Shown piece by piece: positions 25,995 through 35,600 of a DNA stretch of 64,000 nucleotides. The notes below the pieces were generated by a model. That model worked only from the letters and a program-made list of their open reading frames with translations, had not been told where the DNA came from and did not search any database. Numbering within the stretch: the stretch's first letter is position 1; the number at the start of each line of letters is the position of its first letter. Source of the stretch: Lentilactobacillus sp. SPB1-3 (lineage in GTDB: Bacteria > Bacillota > Bacilli > Lactobacillales > Lactobacillaceae). A program made the position numbers and the translations under genes. The stretch covers positions 1,798,001 through 1,862,000 of the forward strand of contig NZ_CP168151.1 in assembly GCF_026913205.2 (NCBI RefSeq), given 5' to 3'.

Positions 25995-26010
25995 AAATTC
26001 GTTCGTATTT
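25995..26010 (-). promoter_or_regulatory. PurBox-like element upstream of the xanthine permease
   Basis: The minus strand reads AAATACGAACGAATTT. It contains the CGAAC core and A/T flank of PurR boxes in Firmicutes, but differs from the consensus AWWWCCGAACWWT at several positions. Its distance to the start (about 100 bp) is plausible. Confidence 0.3.
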
Positions 26011-26074
26011 AAAGGGTTTAAAAGTATTTGAGGCTAACATTATTCTATATTATGAGGTGCAAATGTAATGAAAT

Positions 26075-26117
26075 AAAAAAATCGCCTGACTATTTAGAAA
26101 TAATCAGACGATTTTTA
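26075..26117 (-). terminator. Terminator of the Apf-like gene
   Basis: The stem AAAAATCG(C)CTGACTATTT / AAATA(A)TCAG(A)CGATTTTT has small mismatches. It lies directly after the stop of the secreted protein gene. Confidence 0.8.
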
Positions 26118-26134
26118 TTAATATAATTTACTTT

Positions 26135-26485
26135 TTAGTACCAACCATGTGATAACCAATGACGCTTGGCATTTACCCAACTACCATAACGGTTACTTAC
26201 GTAACGATCAGCAGTCTTTTCTTGGTTAGCCTTTGAGTAATCACCATGTAAGTATGATGATGATAATTGATAACGACCAATATATTGTCCATTACGAGCA
26301 CGATATGAACCACGTGATTCACGATAAGCAATCCATTCTTTAGCTTGCTTATTAGCTTTTGACAAGTTTGATTTGTATACTTTACTGGTCTTTGCGCTGG
26401 CTACTTCTGGAGTCACAACGCTTTCGAATGTGCCAAACAAAGTTAAGGCACTCATTAAAACAACAACTAATTTCTTGAAATTCAT
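26135..26485 (-). CDS. Small secreted Apf/SceD-like cell-surface protein
   Basis: The 116-residue protein has a signal peptide (MNFKKL then a hydrophobic core, cleavage near VASA|KTS). The mature part ends in a lysozyme-like fold fragment: EWIAYRESRGSYRARNGQYIGRYQLSSSYL up to VNAKRHWLSHGWY. This matches the C-terminal domain of aggregation-promoting factors and related lytic transglycosylase-like proteins of lactobacilli, with the catalytic-type Glu in ARE/YRESRG. It probably acts on or binds peptidoglycan. The start at 26485 is chosen because GGGAG precedes it at about 12 bases and the signal peptide begins there. Confidence 0.82.
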   Translation of the reverse strand: MNFKKLVVVLMSALTLFGTFESVVTPEVASAKTSKVYKSNLSKANKQAKEWIAYRESRGSYRARNGQYIGRYQLSSSYLHGDYSKANQEKTADRYVSNRYGSWVNAKRHWLSHGWY

Positions 26486-26696
26486 AAAAATAATTTTCTC
26501 CCTTAAGTTATTCAACGAGTACTAACTTACAATATTGGAATTACAACCAAGTATCTAAAAAGTTACATATATATTAATCATTGACGAAAATACGTAATAT
26601 TCACGACATATAAGCAACTAATATCCGGTCAAACTCGCATTTAACAACGATATTTCCTATAATTAAGGCGATATTAATTTATTTTGGAGGGATATT

Positions 26697-27173
26697 ATGA
26701 GTGACCAATTTAACGACATTACTAAAGAAGGTTATCAAATAATCGAACAAGAAATTGCTAATTTAAAAGCATCCCGCCCTGCCAAAATCAAAGCGTTAGC
26801 TGATGCGCGTGCTTTGGGAGACCTTTCCGAAAATGCTGAATACAGCTCTGCTAAGCGTGATTTACGCCATCTTGAAAGTCGTTTACGTTTTCTAACCAAG
26901 CAATTACAATATGCCAGAATTTACGAACCTAGTGACCAAGATATCGTCGAGATAGGCAAAACTGTTACCTTTGAGTTCACTGATACTCATGAGATTGATA
27001 GTTATCAAATCGTTGGCACTCCAGAAGTTGATATCGATCATGACAAAATATCCATTGCTTCGCCGATCGGTAAAGCTTTATTAGGTCACAAAACTGGTGA
27101 CACAGTCAGCGTGACTGCACCAAACTCTGAATATCAAATTACCATTATAAAAATCACACTTAACGGAGGATAA
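26697..27173 (+). CDS. greA: GreA-family transcription elongation factor
   Basis: The 158-residue protein has the GreA layout: an N-terminal coiled coil (about residues 8-78) with the acidic tip GDLSENAEY that reaches into the polymerase secondary channel, and a C-terminal FKBP-like domain (ISIASPIGKALLGHKTGDTVSV). It stimulates cleavage of backtracked RNA. As lactobacilli often have a second greA copy, this may be the paralogue. GGAGG precedes the ATG. The next gene starts 2 bp after its stop, so the two are translationally coupled. Confidence 0.92.
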   Translation: MSDQFNDITKEGYQIIEQEIANLKASRPAKIKALADARALGDLSENAEYSSAKRDLRHLESRLRFLTKQLQYARIYEPSDQDIVEIGKTVTFEFTDTHEIDSYQIVGTPEVDIDHDKISIASPIGKALLGHKTGDTVSVTAPNSEYQITIIKITLNGG

Positions 27174-27175
27174 AA

Positions 27176-28282
27176 ATGTCTCAGTATTTTCAAGTTATCA
27201 TGACGGCCGCTACGTCGTTTCCATTTATCGCATTCCTACTTACGTTTCCGGTCTTGCTGATTAACTATCATCGCTATGGTTCCATTTCTAAATGGAGCAT
27301 CTTCATGACGTATACATTCATATTTTATTTAATGTGTGCGTACTTCCTAATAATCTTGCCATTGCCCCCATTGAGCTATGTTGAACATCTCACGACCCCT
27401 CGATATAACTTAAGACCATTTGTATTTATTTTAGAGTTCATTAGGGACAATCCATTATCTTTATTTCATCCGCGCACTTGGTTGCCAGCGATTGAAGCCC
27501 CAACTGTAATTCAGCCATTATTCAATATCTTTTTGACAGTTCCATTCGGTTTTTACCTTCGTAATTATTTCCACCGCGGAATCAAGCAAACTTTACTATT
27601 ATCATTTTGTTTGTCCTTATTCTTTGAATTAACCCAATTAAGCGGCCTCTACGGAATCTATCCGCGTCCCTACAGACTATTTGATGTTGATGATTTAATG
27701 TTAAACACCTTGGGTGGTGTAGTGGGTTACTTGGTAGCCAAACCACTTGTTAAATGGTTACCGTCAAAAGAAAGAATCTTGCAGACCGCCTCGGTCCGGT
27801 CACAAACTGTTTCAATTTTTCGAAGAGCAGTTGGATTTGGTTGCGACATAATCACATTATTTATGACAATGTTATTGATCAACCTATTTCCGGTCTTCAG
27901 CAAAGCCACTAGTGAAATTGCCATTGTTTTAGCAATTATCGTGCCACAAATTATATGGCAAAAAAGTTTAGGGATGGCTTTGGTCCGCATCAAAGTTACT
28001 AATGCCATTGGTAATAGACCTCAGTGGTGGCAAATTGTCGTCCGCAACTTACTGGCCTATGGTGTTACTGGAGGTCTGATAATGATTGAACTGCAATTAA
28101 TGGATTCCGATATCGCGATTTCTGCCACGCACCTGAGTTGGATTCATATATTGATTATCGGGTTAACGATTCCGATTCTCTTAATTATCATTGATTTTAT
28201 AATGGAGATGTTTTCGAAAACGCACCAGCTATATTTTGAACGATTCAGTGGTACCGATACTCGGAACACATATGAAAATTAA
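27176..28282 (+). CDS. VanZ-like and RDD-domain membrane protein
   Basis: This 368-residue protein is a fusion of two membrane domains. Residues ~1-195 are VanZ-like, with RPFVFI, FNIFLTVPFGFYLR, FELTQL and DVDDLMLNTLGG. Residues ~210-360 are an RDD domain (RAVGFGCDIITLF near its start, PQIIWQKSLGMALVRIKV). The function is not established; VanZ relatives influence teicoplanin susceptibility, and RDD proteins have been linked to ion transport. It follows greA with 2 bp between the genes and is followed by a strong terminator. Confidence 0.85.
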   Translation: MSQYFQVIMTAATSFPFIAFLLTFPVLLINYHRYGSISKWSIFMTYTFIFYLMCAYFLIILPLPPLSYVEHLTTPRYNLRPFVFILEFIRDNPLSLFHPRTWLPAIEAPTVIQPLFNIFLTVPFGFYLRNYFHRGIKQTLLLSFCLSLFFELTQLSGLYGIYPRPYRLFDVDDLMLNTLGGVVGYLVAKPLVKWLPSKERILQTASVRSQTVSIFRRAVGFGCDIITLFMTMLLINLFPVFSKATSEIAIVLAIIVPQIIWQKSLGMALVRIKVTNAIGNRPQWWQIVVRNLLAYGVTGGLIMIELQLMDSDIAISATHLSWIHILIIGLTIPILLIIIDFIMEMFSKTHQLYFERFSGTDTRNTYEN

Positions 28283-28287
28283 ACTAT

Positions 28288-28327
28288 AAAAAGCCAGTCC
28301 ACAGATTAATCTGTGGACTGGCTTTAT
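28288..28327. terminator. Bidirectional terminator
   Basis: A perfect palindrome of 18-bp arms starting AAAGCCAGTCCACAGATT lies between the convergent VanZ/RDD and P-type ATPase genes. Confidence 0.9.
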
Positions 28328-28339
28328 TTATCATAGAAA

Positions 28340-31120
28340 CTATTTTGTAAACATCTTTTTAATTCCCGAAATAACGAACGTTGGAATCGCTGATATGATA
28401 ATGATTCCTACATATAGTGAAACTGTCAACGGAGCAGTTCCCATAACTTCATTGAAGAACGGAATTAAAGTAACTAATACCGATGAAGTTGCAGCAAAAC
28501 CAACTGCATACGTCAATCGTGAATTTGAAAATGGATTTCTGTCATATAACGTCTTAGCACTTCTAGCGTCATAAACATGCCACAATTGGCCAAAGACTAA
28601 TGTTAAGAATGCGATAGTTTGCGATTCAGCGACTGAATATCCGCTACTTGCGGCCCAAAGGAATGCTGCGAACACCAAACCACCCATGACGGTTCCTCTA
28701 AATAGCACGCGTCGGAGCATTCCGTTAGCTAAAATCGATTGGCTAGTATCTCTAGGAGCACTGGTCATCATGTTAGCTTCGGCCTCATCATACCCAAGAG
28801 CAAATGATGGCATTGAATCACTAACCATGTTGACCCACAACACCATTAACGCTGTTAACGTTGGGGTCACAGCTGATACTTCCCCAATCGTAGTATTGAT
28901 CAACACTACTCCAAGTAATAGTGACAATACTTCGGCCACATTAGTTGTTAATTCGTGACGCATAAAGTTCAAAATGTTGCTGAAAATCGTTCGGCCAGAT
29001 TCAACCGACGCTTCAATAGTCGTGAATTTATCATCCAACAAAATCAAATCGGCTGCGTCTTTAGTAACTTCAGTGCCATTGATTCCCATTGCGATTCCAA
29101 TGTCTGCAGCCTTTAAAGCTGGAGCATCATTGATCCCATCACCGGTCATCCCGACAACTTGATGTTCACGTTGTAATTGTTGAACGATTCGTTGTTTGTG
29201 TTCAGGGGATACTCTGGCATAGACCCGAGTATCTAAAACTTTGCTCTTTAATTCATCATCGCTCATTGCTTCGATCTCACTACCAACGATCACATTTGCA
29301 TTATCGTCTTTGATAATGCCTAAACGTTTGGCAATCGCCTTAGCAGTAGCCGCATGGTCACCGGTGATCATAACCACTTTGACTGAGGCCCCATCTAATT
29401 TACTGATGGCAGCTTTAACCTCTTCACGTGGCGGATCGATAATGCCGGCAATTCCTAAGAAGCAAAGGTCTTGTTCCAATTCTTCTGCAGAACCGTGTAA
29501 AGCCTGTTCTTCAGACACTTCGCGTTGTGTTAATGCAATCGTTCTTAGTGCATCATCCGCGAAGCCTAAGATTGTTTGATCAACTTCTGTGGCGATTTCT
29601 TGATAATCCACTTGCTTACCGTCCACTAACGCACTGGTAGTTTTAGTTGCCACTACATCAGGAGCACCCTTAGTTAAACTGTAGAATTTATCATCTTCTT
29701 TGATAACAACCGTCATCATTTTTCTAGTACTGTCAAAAGGAATAACTCTCAATACATCAATGTCTCGATCAGTTTCCTTTTCCATTAAACGGTCTCTAGT
29801 AAAACCAGCCTTTTGAGCCATTACGACCAACGAAACATCAGTTGGGTTACCAAATGGACGCCAATTCTGATTTTCATCAGGTTTGATTTCAGCTTCATTG
29901 TTAAGGGCCGCTACTTCGAAGAACCTGCGGTACTCATCAGAAGATTCGACGACTTTACAATCCTCGTCTAAGATATCTCCGACGGGAGTATAGCCATTCC
30001 CTTCAACGTAAAATTTATGGCGATTAGTATAAAATCTAGTAACCGTCATTTCATTTTTAGTCAACGTCCCAGTTTTGTCAGAAGCAACGTATGTCGTTGC
30101 TCCCAAAGTCTCCACACTACTAAGTGACTTAACTAATCCTTTTGATTTAGCAAGTAACTTGGCACCAACAGTTAGCACAATGGATAGCACAACGGGCATG
30201 GCATCTGGAATCGAAGCCACCGCAATAGCAATTGCAGTCGATGATATCCCAGCGATATCTGAAATCGTAATCGTACCCATATTCATAAATTGTTTAGTTA
30301 ATTCAAACCCAACCGTGAAGACAATTATCCCACCAGCAATCAGCATTAATTTCTTACTTAAATCAAACACTGATTTTTCGATAGGTGTCTTTTGATCATC
30401 AGCCGATGTCATTAAATCAGCAATCTTACCAAGTTCTGTATCCATACCAGTAGCCACGATCACACCAATTCCGTTACCATTAACCACCATGGAACCGGAG
30501 AATCCCATGTTAGTCCGGTCGGCTAATTCTGTGTCATCATCAAGTGCATCAATGGTTTTATCAACAGCATCCGATTCACCTGTTAGTTGTGATTCATCAA
30601 CTTGTAACTCAGCAGTTTTAAAGAAACGCATATCGCCTTCAATAAAATCACCAGACTTAACGCTAACAATATCCCCAGGAACTAGTTCATCAGTTTGAAT
30701 TGAAGACCAACTTCCATCCCGCAGGACGTTTAAGTGTGGTTGGCGCATATCTCGCAACGCATCTAAAGATTTCTGTGCGCTTCTAGTTTGATGAAATGTT
30801 AACCCACCATTAATAAAAATGATGATTAAGATAGCCACTGCTTCATATAATGAAGCAACCGCATGTTCAGAATTTCCTGAATTAAATTCATAAAACGAGC
30901 TAAGAAACGCAATAACAACTGCCACCATCAAGATAATAATTAATGGTTCTTTGAAGCTTTCCAGAAACATTGCTATCGCAGATTTACTTTTATTTTGGGT
31001 AATTTCATTTGGACCGTAAGAATCTATTCGTTTACTTGCTTCAGTATTTGTTAGCCCAGTAGATCTGTTTGTACCAAGCTCTGAGATAACTGAATCCGTA
31101 CTTTTGGAATACCAGTTCAT
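28340..31120 (-). CDS. P2-type cation-transporting ATPase (calcium-pump-like)
   Basis: The 926-residue pump has the phosphorylation site SDKTGTLT, the actuator-domain TGES, the hinge MTGDGINDAPALKAADIGIAMG, and a C-terminal helix bundle with LWVNMVSDSMPSFALGYDEAE. It is closest in layout to SERCA-like Ca2+ pumps, and TM6 keeps Asn and Asp ligands. In TM4 the usual PEGLP is PDAMP, so the key Glu is Asp, which makes ion specificity uncertain. The ATG at 31120 is chosen because GGAGGGG lies before it; an upstream in-frame start lacks this. Single-gene unit. Confidence 0.85.
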   Translation of the reverse strand: MNWYSKSTDSVISELGTNRSTGLTNTEASKRIDSYGPNEITQNKSKSAIAMFLESFKEPLIIILMVAVVIAFLSSFYEFNSGNSEHAVASLYEAVAILIIIFINGGLTFHQTRSAQKSLDALRDMRQPHLNVLRDGSWSSIQTDELVPGDIVSVKSGDFIEGDMRFFKTAELQVDESQLTGESDAVDKTIDALDDDTELADRTNMGFSGSMVVNGNGIGVIVATGMDTELGKIADLMTSADDQKTPIEKSVFDLSKKLMLIAGGIIVFTVGFELTKQFMNMGTITISDIAGISSTAIAIAVASIPDAMPVVLSIVLTVGAKLLAKSKGLVKSLSSVETLGATTYVASDKTGTLTKNEMTVTRFYTNRHKFYVEGNGYTPVGDILDEDCKVVESSDEYRRFFEVAALNNEAEIKPDENQNWRPFGNPTDVSLVVMAQKAGFTRDRLMEKETDRDIDVLRVIPFDSTRKMMTVVIKEDDKFYSLTKGAPDVVATKTTSALVDGKQVDYQEIATEVDQTILGFADDALRTIALTQREVSEEQALHGSAEELEQDLCFLGIAGIIDPPREEVKAAISKLDGASVKVVMITGDHAATAKAIAKRLGIIKDDNANVIVGSEIEAMSDDELKSKVLDTRVYARVSPEHKQRIVQQLQREHQVVGMTGDGINDAPALKAADIGIAMGINGTEVTKDAADLILLDDKFTTIEASVESGRTIFSNILNFMRHELTTNVAEVLSLLLGVVLINTTIGEVSAVTPTLTALMVLWVNMVSDSMPSFALGYDEAEANMMTSAPRDTSQSILANGMLRRVLFRGTVMGGLVFAAFLWAASSGYSVAESQTIAFLTLVFGQLWHVYDARSAKTLYDRNPFSNSRLTYAVGFAATSSVLVTLIPFFNEVMGTAPLTVSLYVGIIIISAIPTFVISGIKKMFTK

Positions 31121-31247
31121 ATAAACCCCTCCATTTATTTCGATAATCAATCTGTTATTAAAATGATAACAAATCTACCAAATCATGTCATGGATTATCA
31201 ACCGGAACTTCTTTGATAACTGCTGGTAAAACTTTTCTTTATGTAAA

Positions 31248-31277
31248 GAAAAAAGCTTAAGAACAATGTTCTTAAGC
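31248..31277 (-). terminator. dedA-like gene terminator
   Basis: The minus strand stem GCTTAAGAAC / GTTCTTAAGC, with a 3-base loop, is followed by six T. Confidence 0.88.
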
Positions 31278-31281
31278 CATA

Positions 31282-31899
31282 TTAATCTTTAATTTTATTT
31301 CGACGATAGCGATAGTAGATGGTAAACCCAACTACAACGATGGCAACAATCAATATGATTACTAACCACCCGTCGACAATATTTAAAATTTGTTGCCAAG
31401 CCTGACCAGCATAGTGGCCGATCAAAATTAAAACTGTGTTCCAAATTAGGGTTCCCAGAATAGTAAAACCACTAAATTTAATGAATGGATAGTTAACCAT
31501 CCCAGCAGGAATTGAAATTAAGCTACGGACCACTGGCACACAACGACCAAATAAAATGGCCTTGCCACCGTATTTAGAAAAAAAACGAGCGGCTTTTTCA
31601 ATATCGCCGCTTTTTAAATGGATGATTTTACCAACCCTACCAGACACAATTTTTTCTAACTGTTGAACACTCAACAACCGGCCAACGCCATATAAAGCAA
31701 CTGCACCAATATATGCGCCGACCGTGGCAGCAATAATCGTCCCACCAATATTTAGCTCACTAGAAAGAGTTAGGTACCCAGCAAATACTAGGACCAATTC
31801 TGAAGGGATTGGTGGAAAAATATTTTCTAAGGCAATGAGAAAAATAATTCCCCAATAACCATATTGATTAATCAATTCGATAATTTGAGTTTGGCTCAC
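31282..31899 (-). CDS. DedA-family membrane protein
   Basis: The protein has 4-6 hydrophobic segments and the DedA/SNARE-associated signature: ENIFPPIPSELVLVFAGYL near the N-terminus and GRCVPVVRSLISIPAGMVNYPFIKF with the conserved arginines. Members act as membrane lipid transporters (undecaprenyl phosphate or phosphatidylethanolamine flipping) linked to the proton gradient. I place the start at GTG 31899, where GGGAG lies 7 bases upstream; the ATG seven codons earlier has no ribosome binding site. This gives 205 residues. Confidence 0.88.
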   Translation of the reverse strand: MSQTQIIELINQYGYWGIIFLIALENIFPPIPSELVLVFAGYLTLSSELNIGGTIIAATVGAYIGAVALYGVGRLLSVQQLEKIVSGRVGKIIHLKSGDIEKAARFFSKYGGKAILFGRCVPVVRSLISIPAGMVNYPFIKFSGFTILGTLIWNTVLILIGHYAGQAWQQILNIVDGWLVIILIVAIVVVGFTIYYRYRRNKIKD

Positions 31900-32016
31900 T
31901 AATAGTCTCCCTCTTGTCATTTTAATTTGTAATTATAGCATATCTAATTAATAAAAAACTTCCACGACAACTCAATTAAATACGACTATAATTAGAACTT
32001 GAAAGGACTGATATAT

Positions 32017-32970
32017 TTGAAAACAATCAAACTTGGTAACACTAATTTTGAAGCTTCTCAAATCGCTCTAGGAATCATGAGAATGGCTGGTCTTGAAACC
32101 AGCAAGGCTGCTGATGCAATTAATGCCGCAGTTGATACGGGTATTAATTACATTGACTCTGCCGATATTTACGGTGATGGTCAATCAGAAACCAAATTCA
32201 AAGAAGCCCTCAAACAGACGAATATTAGTCGTGACAAATTATTCATCCAATCAAAGGGTGGCATCGTACTTGATCCAAAAAGAAGTCACGATGGCTTAGT
32301 ATTTGGTGCTCGTTACGATTTTTCTAAACAACATATCATTGACTCAGTCGATGGAATCCTTGAAAGATTAGGTGTCGATTACTTAGATTCATTCCTACTT
32401 CACCGTCCAGATCCATTGATGGAAGAAGCAGACATTTCTGACGCCTTTGATACTTTACAACGCGAAGGAAAAGTTCGTCACTTCGGTGTTTCAAACTTTA
32501 ACCCTCTACAAGTTGAATTAGTTCAATCTTGGGTCAGCCAACGATTGATCATTAACCAACTGCAATTTAACGTTGTTCATTCTGGAATGGTAACCTCTGG
32601 GATGCACACTAACATGATCGATGACGGTAGTATTGACCACGATGGTGGTTTATTAGAATATTCTCGTCGCAAACACATGACGATTCAAGCATGGTCACCA
32701 TTTAACTATGGCTTGTTTGACGGCATGTACATTAACGACCCTAAGTACTCTGAACTTAACGACAAGTTACAAGAACTTGCTGATAAGTATGGTGTTTCTA
32801 AGAACGCTATCGCAGTTGCTTGGATCGTTCGTCACCCTGCTCAAATCCAAGTATTACTTGGAACTATGAATCCTGAACATATCGTTGATAGTGCTAAGGG
32901 TGCTGATATAGAATTAACTAAGCAGGAATGGTATGATCTATACTTTGCTGCTGGTAATTATTTACCATAG
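32017..32970 (+). CDS. Aldo/keto reductase (YdhF-like)
   Basis: The 317-residue TIM-barrel protein has the family elements GINYIDSADIYGDGQSE (catalytic Asp and Tyr), FIQSKGG (Lys), DSFLLHRPDP (His) and a C-terminal NADPH-binding segment (AWIVRHPAQIQVLLGTMNPEHI). It should reduce aldehydes or ketones with NADPH. A TTG start at 32017 has AGGA 8 bases upstream and fits the family N-terminus (KTIKLGNTNFEAS). Confidence 0.9.
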   Translation: MKTIKLGNTNFEASQIALGIMRMAGLETSKAADAINAAVDTGINYIDSADIYGDGQSETKFKEALKQTNISRDKLFIQSKGGIVLDPKRSHDGLVFGARYDFSKQHIIDSVDGILERLGVDYLDSFLLHRPDPLMEEADISDAFDTLQREGKVRHFGVSNFNPLQVELVQSWVSQRLIINQLQFNVVHSGMVTSGMHTNMIDDGSIDHDGGLLEYSRRKHMTIQAWSPFNYGLFDGMYINDPKYSELNDKLQELADKYGVSKNAIAVAWIVRHPAQIQVLLGTMNPEHIVDSAKGADIELTKQEWYDLYFAAGNYLP

Positions 32971-32993
32971 GATTTTATAATTAATCCGTGAAT

Positions 32994-33031
32994 GGCTAAG
33001 AGCTGATTTAATAGGCTCTTAGCCTTTTTTA
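32994..33031 (+). terminator. Aldo/keto reductase gene terminator
   Basis: GGCTAAGAGC / GCTCTTAGCC with an 11-base loop is followed by six T. Confidence 0.88.
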
Positions 33032-33095
33032 GTTATTGCTGGTCCCGTAGTTTGCTGGTATGGTTAATTAAGCATATTTATTAAGGGGAATCATC

Positions 33096-33899
33096 ATGGC
33101 AAAGAAACGTAATTCTTATCGTAAACGAACAACTCAAGGCACCCTTGGCGCCATCGTCATCTTAATTATAGTCTGGTTACTAAACGGCATGCCTGGCGGT
33201 GATTTGTTCAATAATTCATCAACTGAACAGGCCAACCGTGCCTCTGTAGAATCAACAAGCAAGTTGGCCAACCTGACATTTAAATCAGGTGATGATAGTG
33301 TGGTTTATATTAACCATGACCATGCCACACTTAATCCTAATGACTGGCAGACGAACAAAGTTGATTATCAAAACCTTGATAGTTACAACAGAACCAGTAA
33401 CGCCAACGTGGCTTACTTGGAAAATAGCAACCTTGCGTCAGATAGCAATCGACAACGTCAATACGTCAAACCAACTGCTTGGCACCAAAAGTTCGTTGAT
33501 GGTGACCCAATTATCAATCGTGGCCATTTAATTGCTTACTCATTATCGGGTGGCATCAATTCAGACGGTCAATATACCCACACAAATGTTGGTGATCAAA
33601 ATAATCCTAAAAATTTGTTCACACAGACTGCATTTTCAAATCAAAAAATCCAAACGATTTATGAACAGAAAGTCCGACAGGCATTATATGATCACAAACG
33701 AGTAATCTTTTATGCTCGGCCAATCTTTAGGGGCTCTGAGTTAATGGCTCGTGGCATCCATCTACAGGCTGTCAGCACCGACAAAAGTTTAGATTTCAAC
33801 GTTTATTTGTTTAACGTGCAACCTAAAGTCCAGTTCGATTATCAAACTGGGCGTTCTACAATTGATCGAAATTTCAAAGTTGCTGAACCAACTAATTAA
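33096..33899 (+). CDS. Membrane-anchored DNA/RNA non-specific endonuclease (EndA-like)
   Basis: The basic N-terminus is followed by one transmembrane helix (residues ~15-31), so the nuclease domain is outside the membrane. The beta-beta-alpha-metal motif appears as NRGHLIAYSLSGGI (DRGH variant, catalytic His), followed by the conserved NNPKNLFTQTAFSNQ that supplies the metal-binding Asn. Streptococcal EndA, with the same layout, degrades one strand of incoming DNA in transformation or degrades extracellular DNA. No competence gene is adjacent. A 64-bp terminator hairpin follows. Confidence 0.87.
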   Translation: MAKKRNSYRKRTTQGTLGAIVILIIVWLLNGMPGGDLFNNSSTEQANRASVESTSKLANLTFKSGDDSVVYINHDHATLNPNDWQTNKVDYQNLDSYNRTSNANVAYLENSNLASDSNRQRQYVKPTAWHQKFVDGDPIINRGHLIAYSLSGGINSDGQYTHTNVGDQNNPKNLFTQTAFSNQKIQTIYEQKVRQALYDHKRVIFYARPIFRGSELMARGIHLQAVSTDKSLDFNVYLFNVQPKVQFDYQTGRSTIDRNFKVAEPTN

Positions 33900-33906
33900 C
33901 TAAAAT

Positions 33907-33970
33907 AAAAATGCTGCAATGTTTTGCATGAGGCTCATTTGGAGCGCCAGCAAAATTTTGCAGCATTTTT
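33907..33970. terminator. Long bidirectional terminator hairpin
   Basis: AAAAATGCTGCAA / TTGCAGCATTTTT arms, with a further inner pairing GTTTTGC / GCAAAAT, form an extended imperfect stem between the convergent nuclease and SDR genes. Confidence 0.87.
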
Positions 33971-33982
33971 TATGATCAATCA

Positions 33983-34729
33983 TTAAGCCCTTTGTGCACC
34001 ATCAACAACGAATTCGGCTCCATTAGCAAACTTAGATTCATCACTACCTAAGTAAACACAGATTTCACCGATATCCTTTGGTTCACCCATGTGACCCATG
34101 GGAATCGTGCTAATGATTTGTTCTTTATAATTATCAGGAATGATATTAGTATCAATCCAACCTGGATGAACTGAGTTCACACGGATGTTTACCTTTTGTT
34201 GAGCAAGTTGTAAAGCAGTCGCATGAGTCAATAATCTAGTACCACCCTTAGTGGCTGAGTAAGCTGGATTCAATGGCAAGCCAACTAAACCAGCAACTGA
34301 TGAAACGTTGATGATTGAACCATTACCATTGTTAGAATCCTTCATGGCTTTGATACCATATTTTTCACCTAAGAAGTTACCGGTTAAATTAATATCAATA
34401 ATTTTTTGCCAATCTTCAAGTGACTGGTCCTCAATTTTAGAATTAGTACCACCAATTCCGGCATTATTGACCAAGATATCTACTTTACCGAATTTTTCGA
34501 TGGTCTTAGCAATTGTGTTTTTCCAAGAGTCTTCATCGGCCACATCTTGTTGAACAAACAATGCCTTGTCATCACCGAATTTTTCAACAGCTTTCTTACC
34601 ACCATCAACATTATGGTTAGCAGTCAAAACAACTTTGGCGCCTTCACGGACGTAACATTCTGCGATACCTAAACCGATACCAGCAACACCACCGGTAATA
34701 ATTGCTACTTTATCTTTTAATCTATCCAT
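33983..34729 (-). CDS. Short-chain dehydrogenase/reductase
   Basis: The 248-residue protein has the cofactor motif [19 protein letters not shown], a catalytic Ser in NVSSVAG, and YSATKGG (Tyr-x3-Lys). The C-terminal [13 protein letters not shown] and [25 protein letters not shown]-type segment resembles the R-specific alcohol dehydrogenase of Lactobacillus brevis. The substrate is likely a ketone or secondary alcohol, but this is inference. Position 38 after beta-2 (TANHN) lacks the acidic residue typical of NAD-specific enzymes, which would favour NADP(H). Confidence 0.9.
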   Translation of the reverse strand: MDRLKDKVAIITGGVAGIGLGIAECYVREGAKVVLTANHNVDGGKKAVEKFGDDKALFVQQDVADEDSWKNTIAKTIEKFGKVDILVNNAGIGGTNSKIEDQSLEDWQKIIDINLTGNFLGEKYGIKAMKDSNNGNGSIINVSSVAGLVGLPLNPAYSATKGGTRLLTHATALQLAQQKVNIRVNSVHPGWIDTNIIPDNYKEQIISTIPMGHMGEPKDIGEICVYLGSDESKFANGAEFVVDGAQRA

Positions 34730-34896
34730 AATTTATCCATCCCTTCAGCACAATATAAAACGTTTACAAGATTAGTATAGAGATGAAATTTTCAAATAAC
34801 AATTAATACATCTTGAAATTATTTCCGTACTAAAACTCACAAACGTCGTTTGATGATAAAATTAATTGACCGATTCAATTATTAAGGAGTAAACAC

Positions 34897-35562
34897 ATGC
34901 CAACAATTACATCGATTATGAGAACTCAAGCTGAGGATCTTTGGAATAAGAGTTTCAACCATCCTTTTATCAAGGAACTTTCAAAAGGTACCTTACCAAT
35001 GGACACTTTTCGTTACTATTTGAAACAAGACCACTATTACTTAAATAATTTCAGCATTCTGCATAAAAGAATCGCCGATAAAATCGACGAGCCACAAATC
35101 AAGCAATTTTTAATTGCTGGCTCTGAGGGCCTTAACGATGGTGAAAATGAAATTCGCGAAACTTTTTTCAAGGAATTAACGATTACCGCTGAAGAAATGG
35201 GCACCACCCCAATTGCGCCTAATGCATACAGTTATGTATCGCATATGTATCACGAGTTAAATGAGGGCACCACCGCCAGTGCGTGCACCGCACTTCTACC
35301 ATGTTACTGGTTGTATAACGAAATCGGCAAACAATTAATTGCAGATGGTTCGCCAATCGAACTTTACCAACAGTTTATTGAAACTTATGACAGTCCTGAA
35401 TTCACTGAAGCCACCAACCAAATGATTCAAATAATAGACCAATTCGGTGAACAGGCAAGCGACGGTGAGCGTCAACGAATGATTACCGCCTTTGTTCGTA
35501 GCAGTTATTACGAACTTAACTTTTGGGAAATGGCTTACGTTCACGAAGAATGGCACAACTAA
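34897..35562 (+). CDS. tenA: TenA-family thiaminase II / aminopyrimidine salvage protein
   Basis: The 221-residue all-helical protein has the TenA fold: FIKELSKGTLPMDTFRYYLKQDHYYL near the N-terminus, the active-site cysteine region ACTALLPCYWLYNEIG, and FWEMAY at the C-terminus with the conserved Glu. TenA proteins hydrolyse aminopyrimidine breakdown products of thiamine for salvage. No thi gene is next to it and I see no TPP riboswitch in the 167-bp upstream gap. GGAG lies before the ATG. Confidence 0.92.
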   Translation: MPTITSIMRTQAEDLWNKSFNHPFIKELSKGTLPMDTFRYYLKQDHYYLNNFSILHKRIADKIDEPQIKQFLIAGSEGLNDGENEIRETFFKELTITAEEMGTTPIAPNAYSYVSHMYHELNEGTTASACTALLPCYWLYNEIGKQLIADGSPIELYQQFIETYDSPEFTEATNQMIQIIDQFGEQASDGERQRMITAFVRSSYYELNFWEMAYVHEEWHN

Positions 35563-35600
35563 AAAAAGCTTGGAAAGATTAATATCTTTCCAAGCTTTTT
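35563..35600. terminator. Bidirectional terminator
   Basis: AAAAAGCTTGGAAAGAT / ATCTTTCCAAGCTTTTT, a perfect 17-bp stem with a 4-base loop, lies between the convergent tenA and OsmC genes. Confidence 0.92.

Noticed and set aside
25897-26070. Purine riboswitch before the xanthine permease
   Set aside because: The paired loops and conserved core of the purine aptamer are not present; only a weak PurBox-like element is seen.
34740-34896. TPP riboswitch before tenA
   Set aside because: No conserved CUGAGA or ACCUGA elements are visible in the gap.
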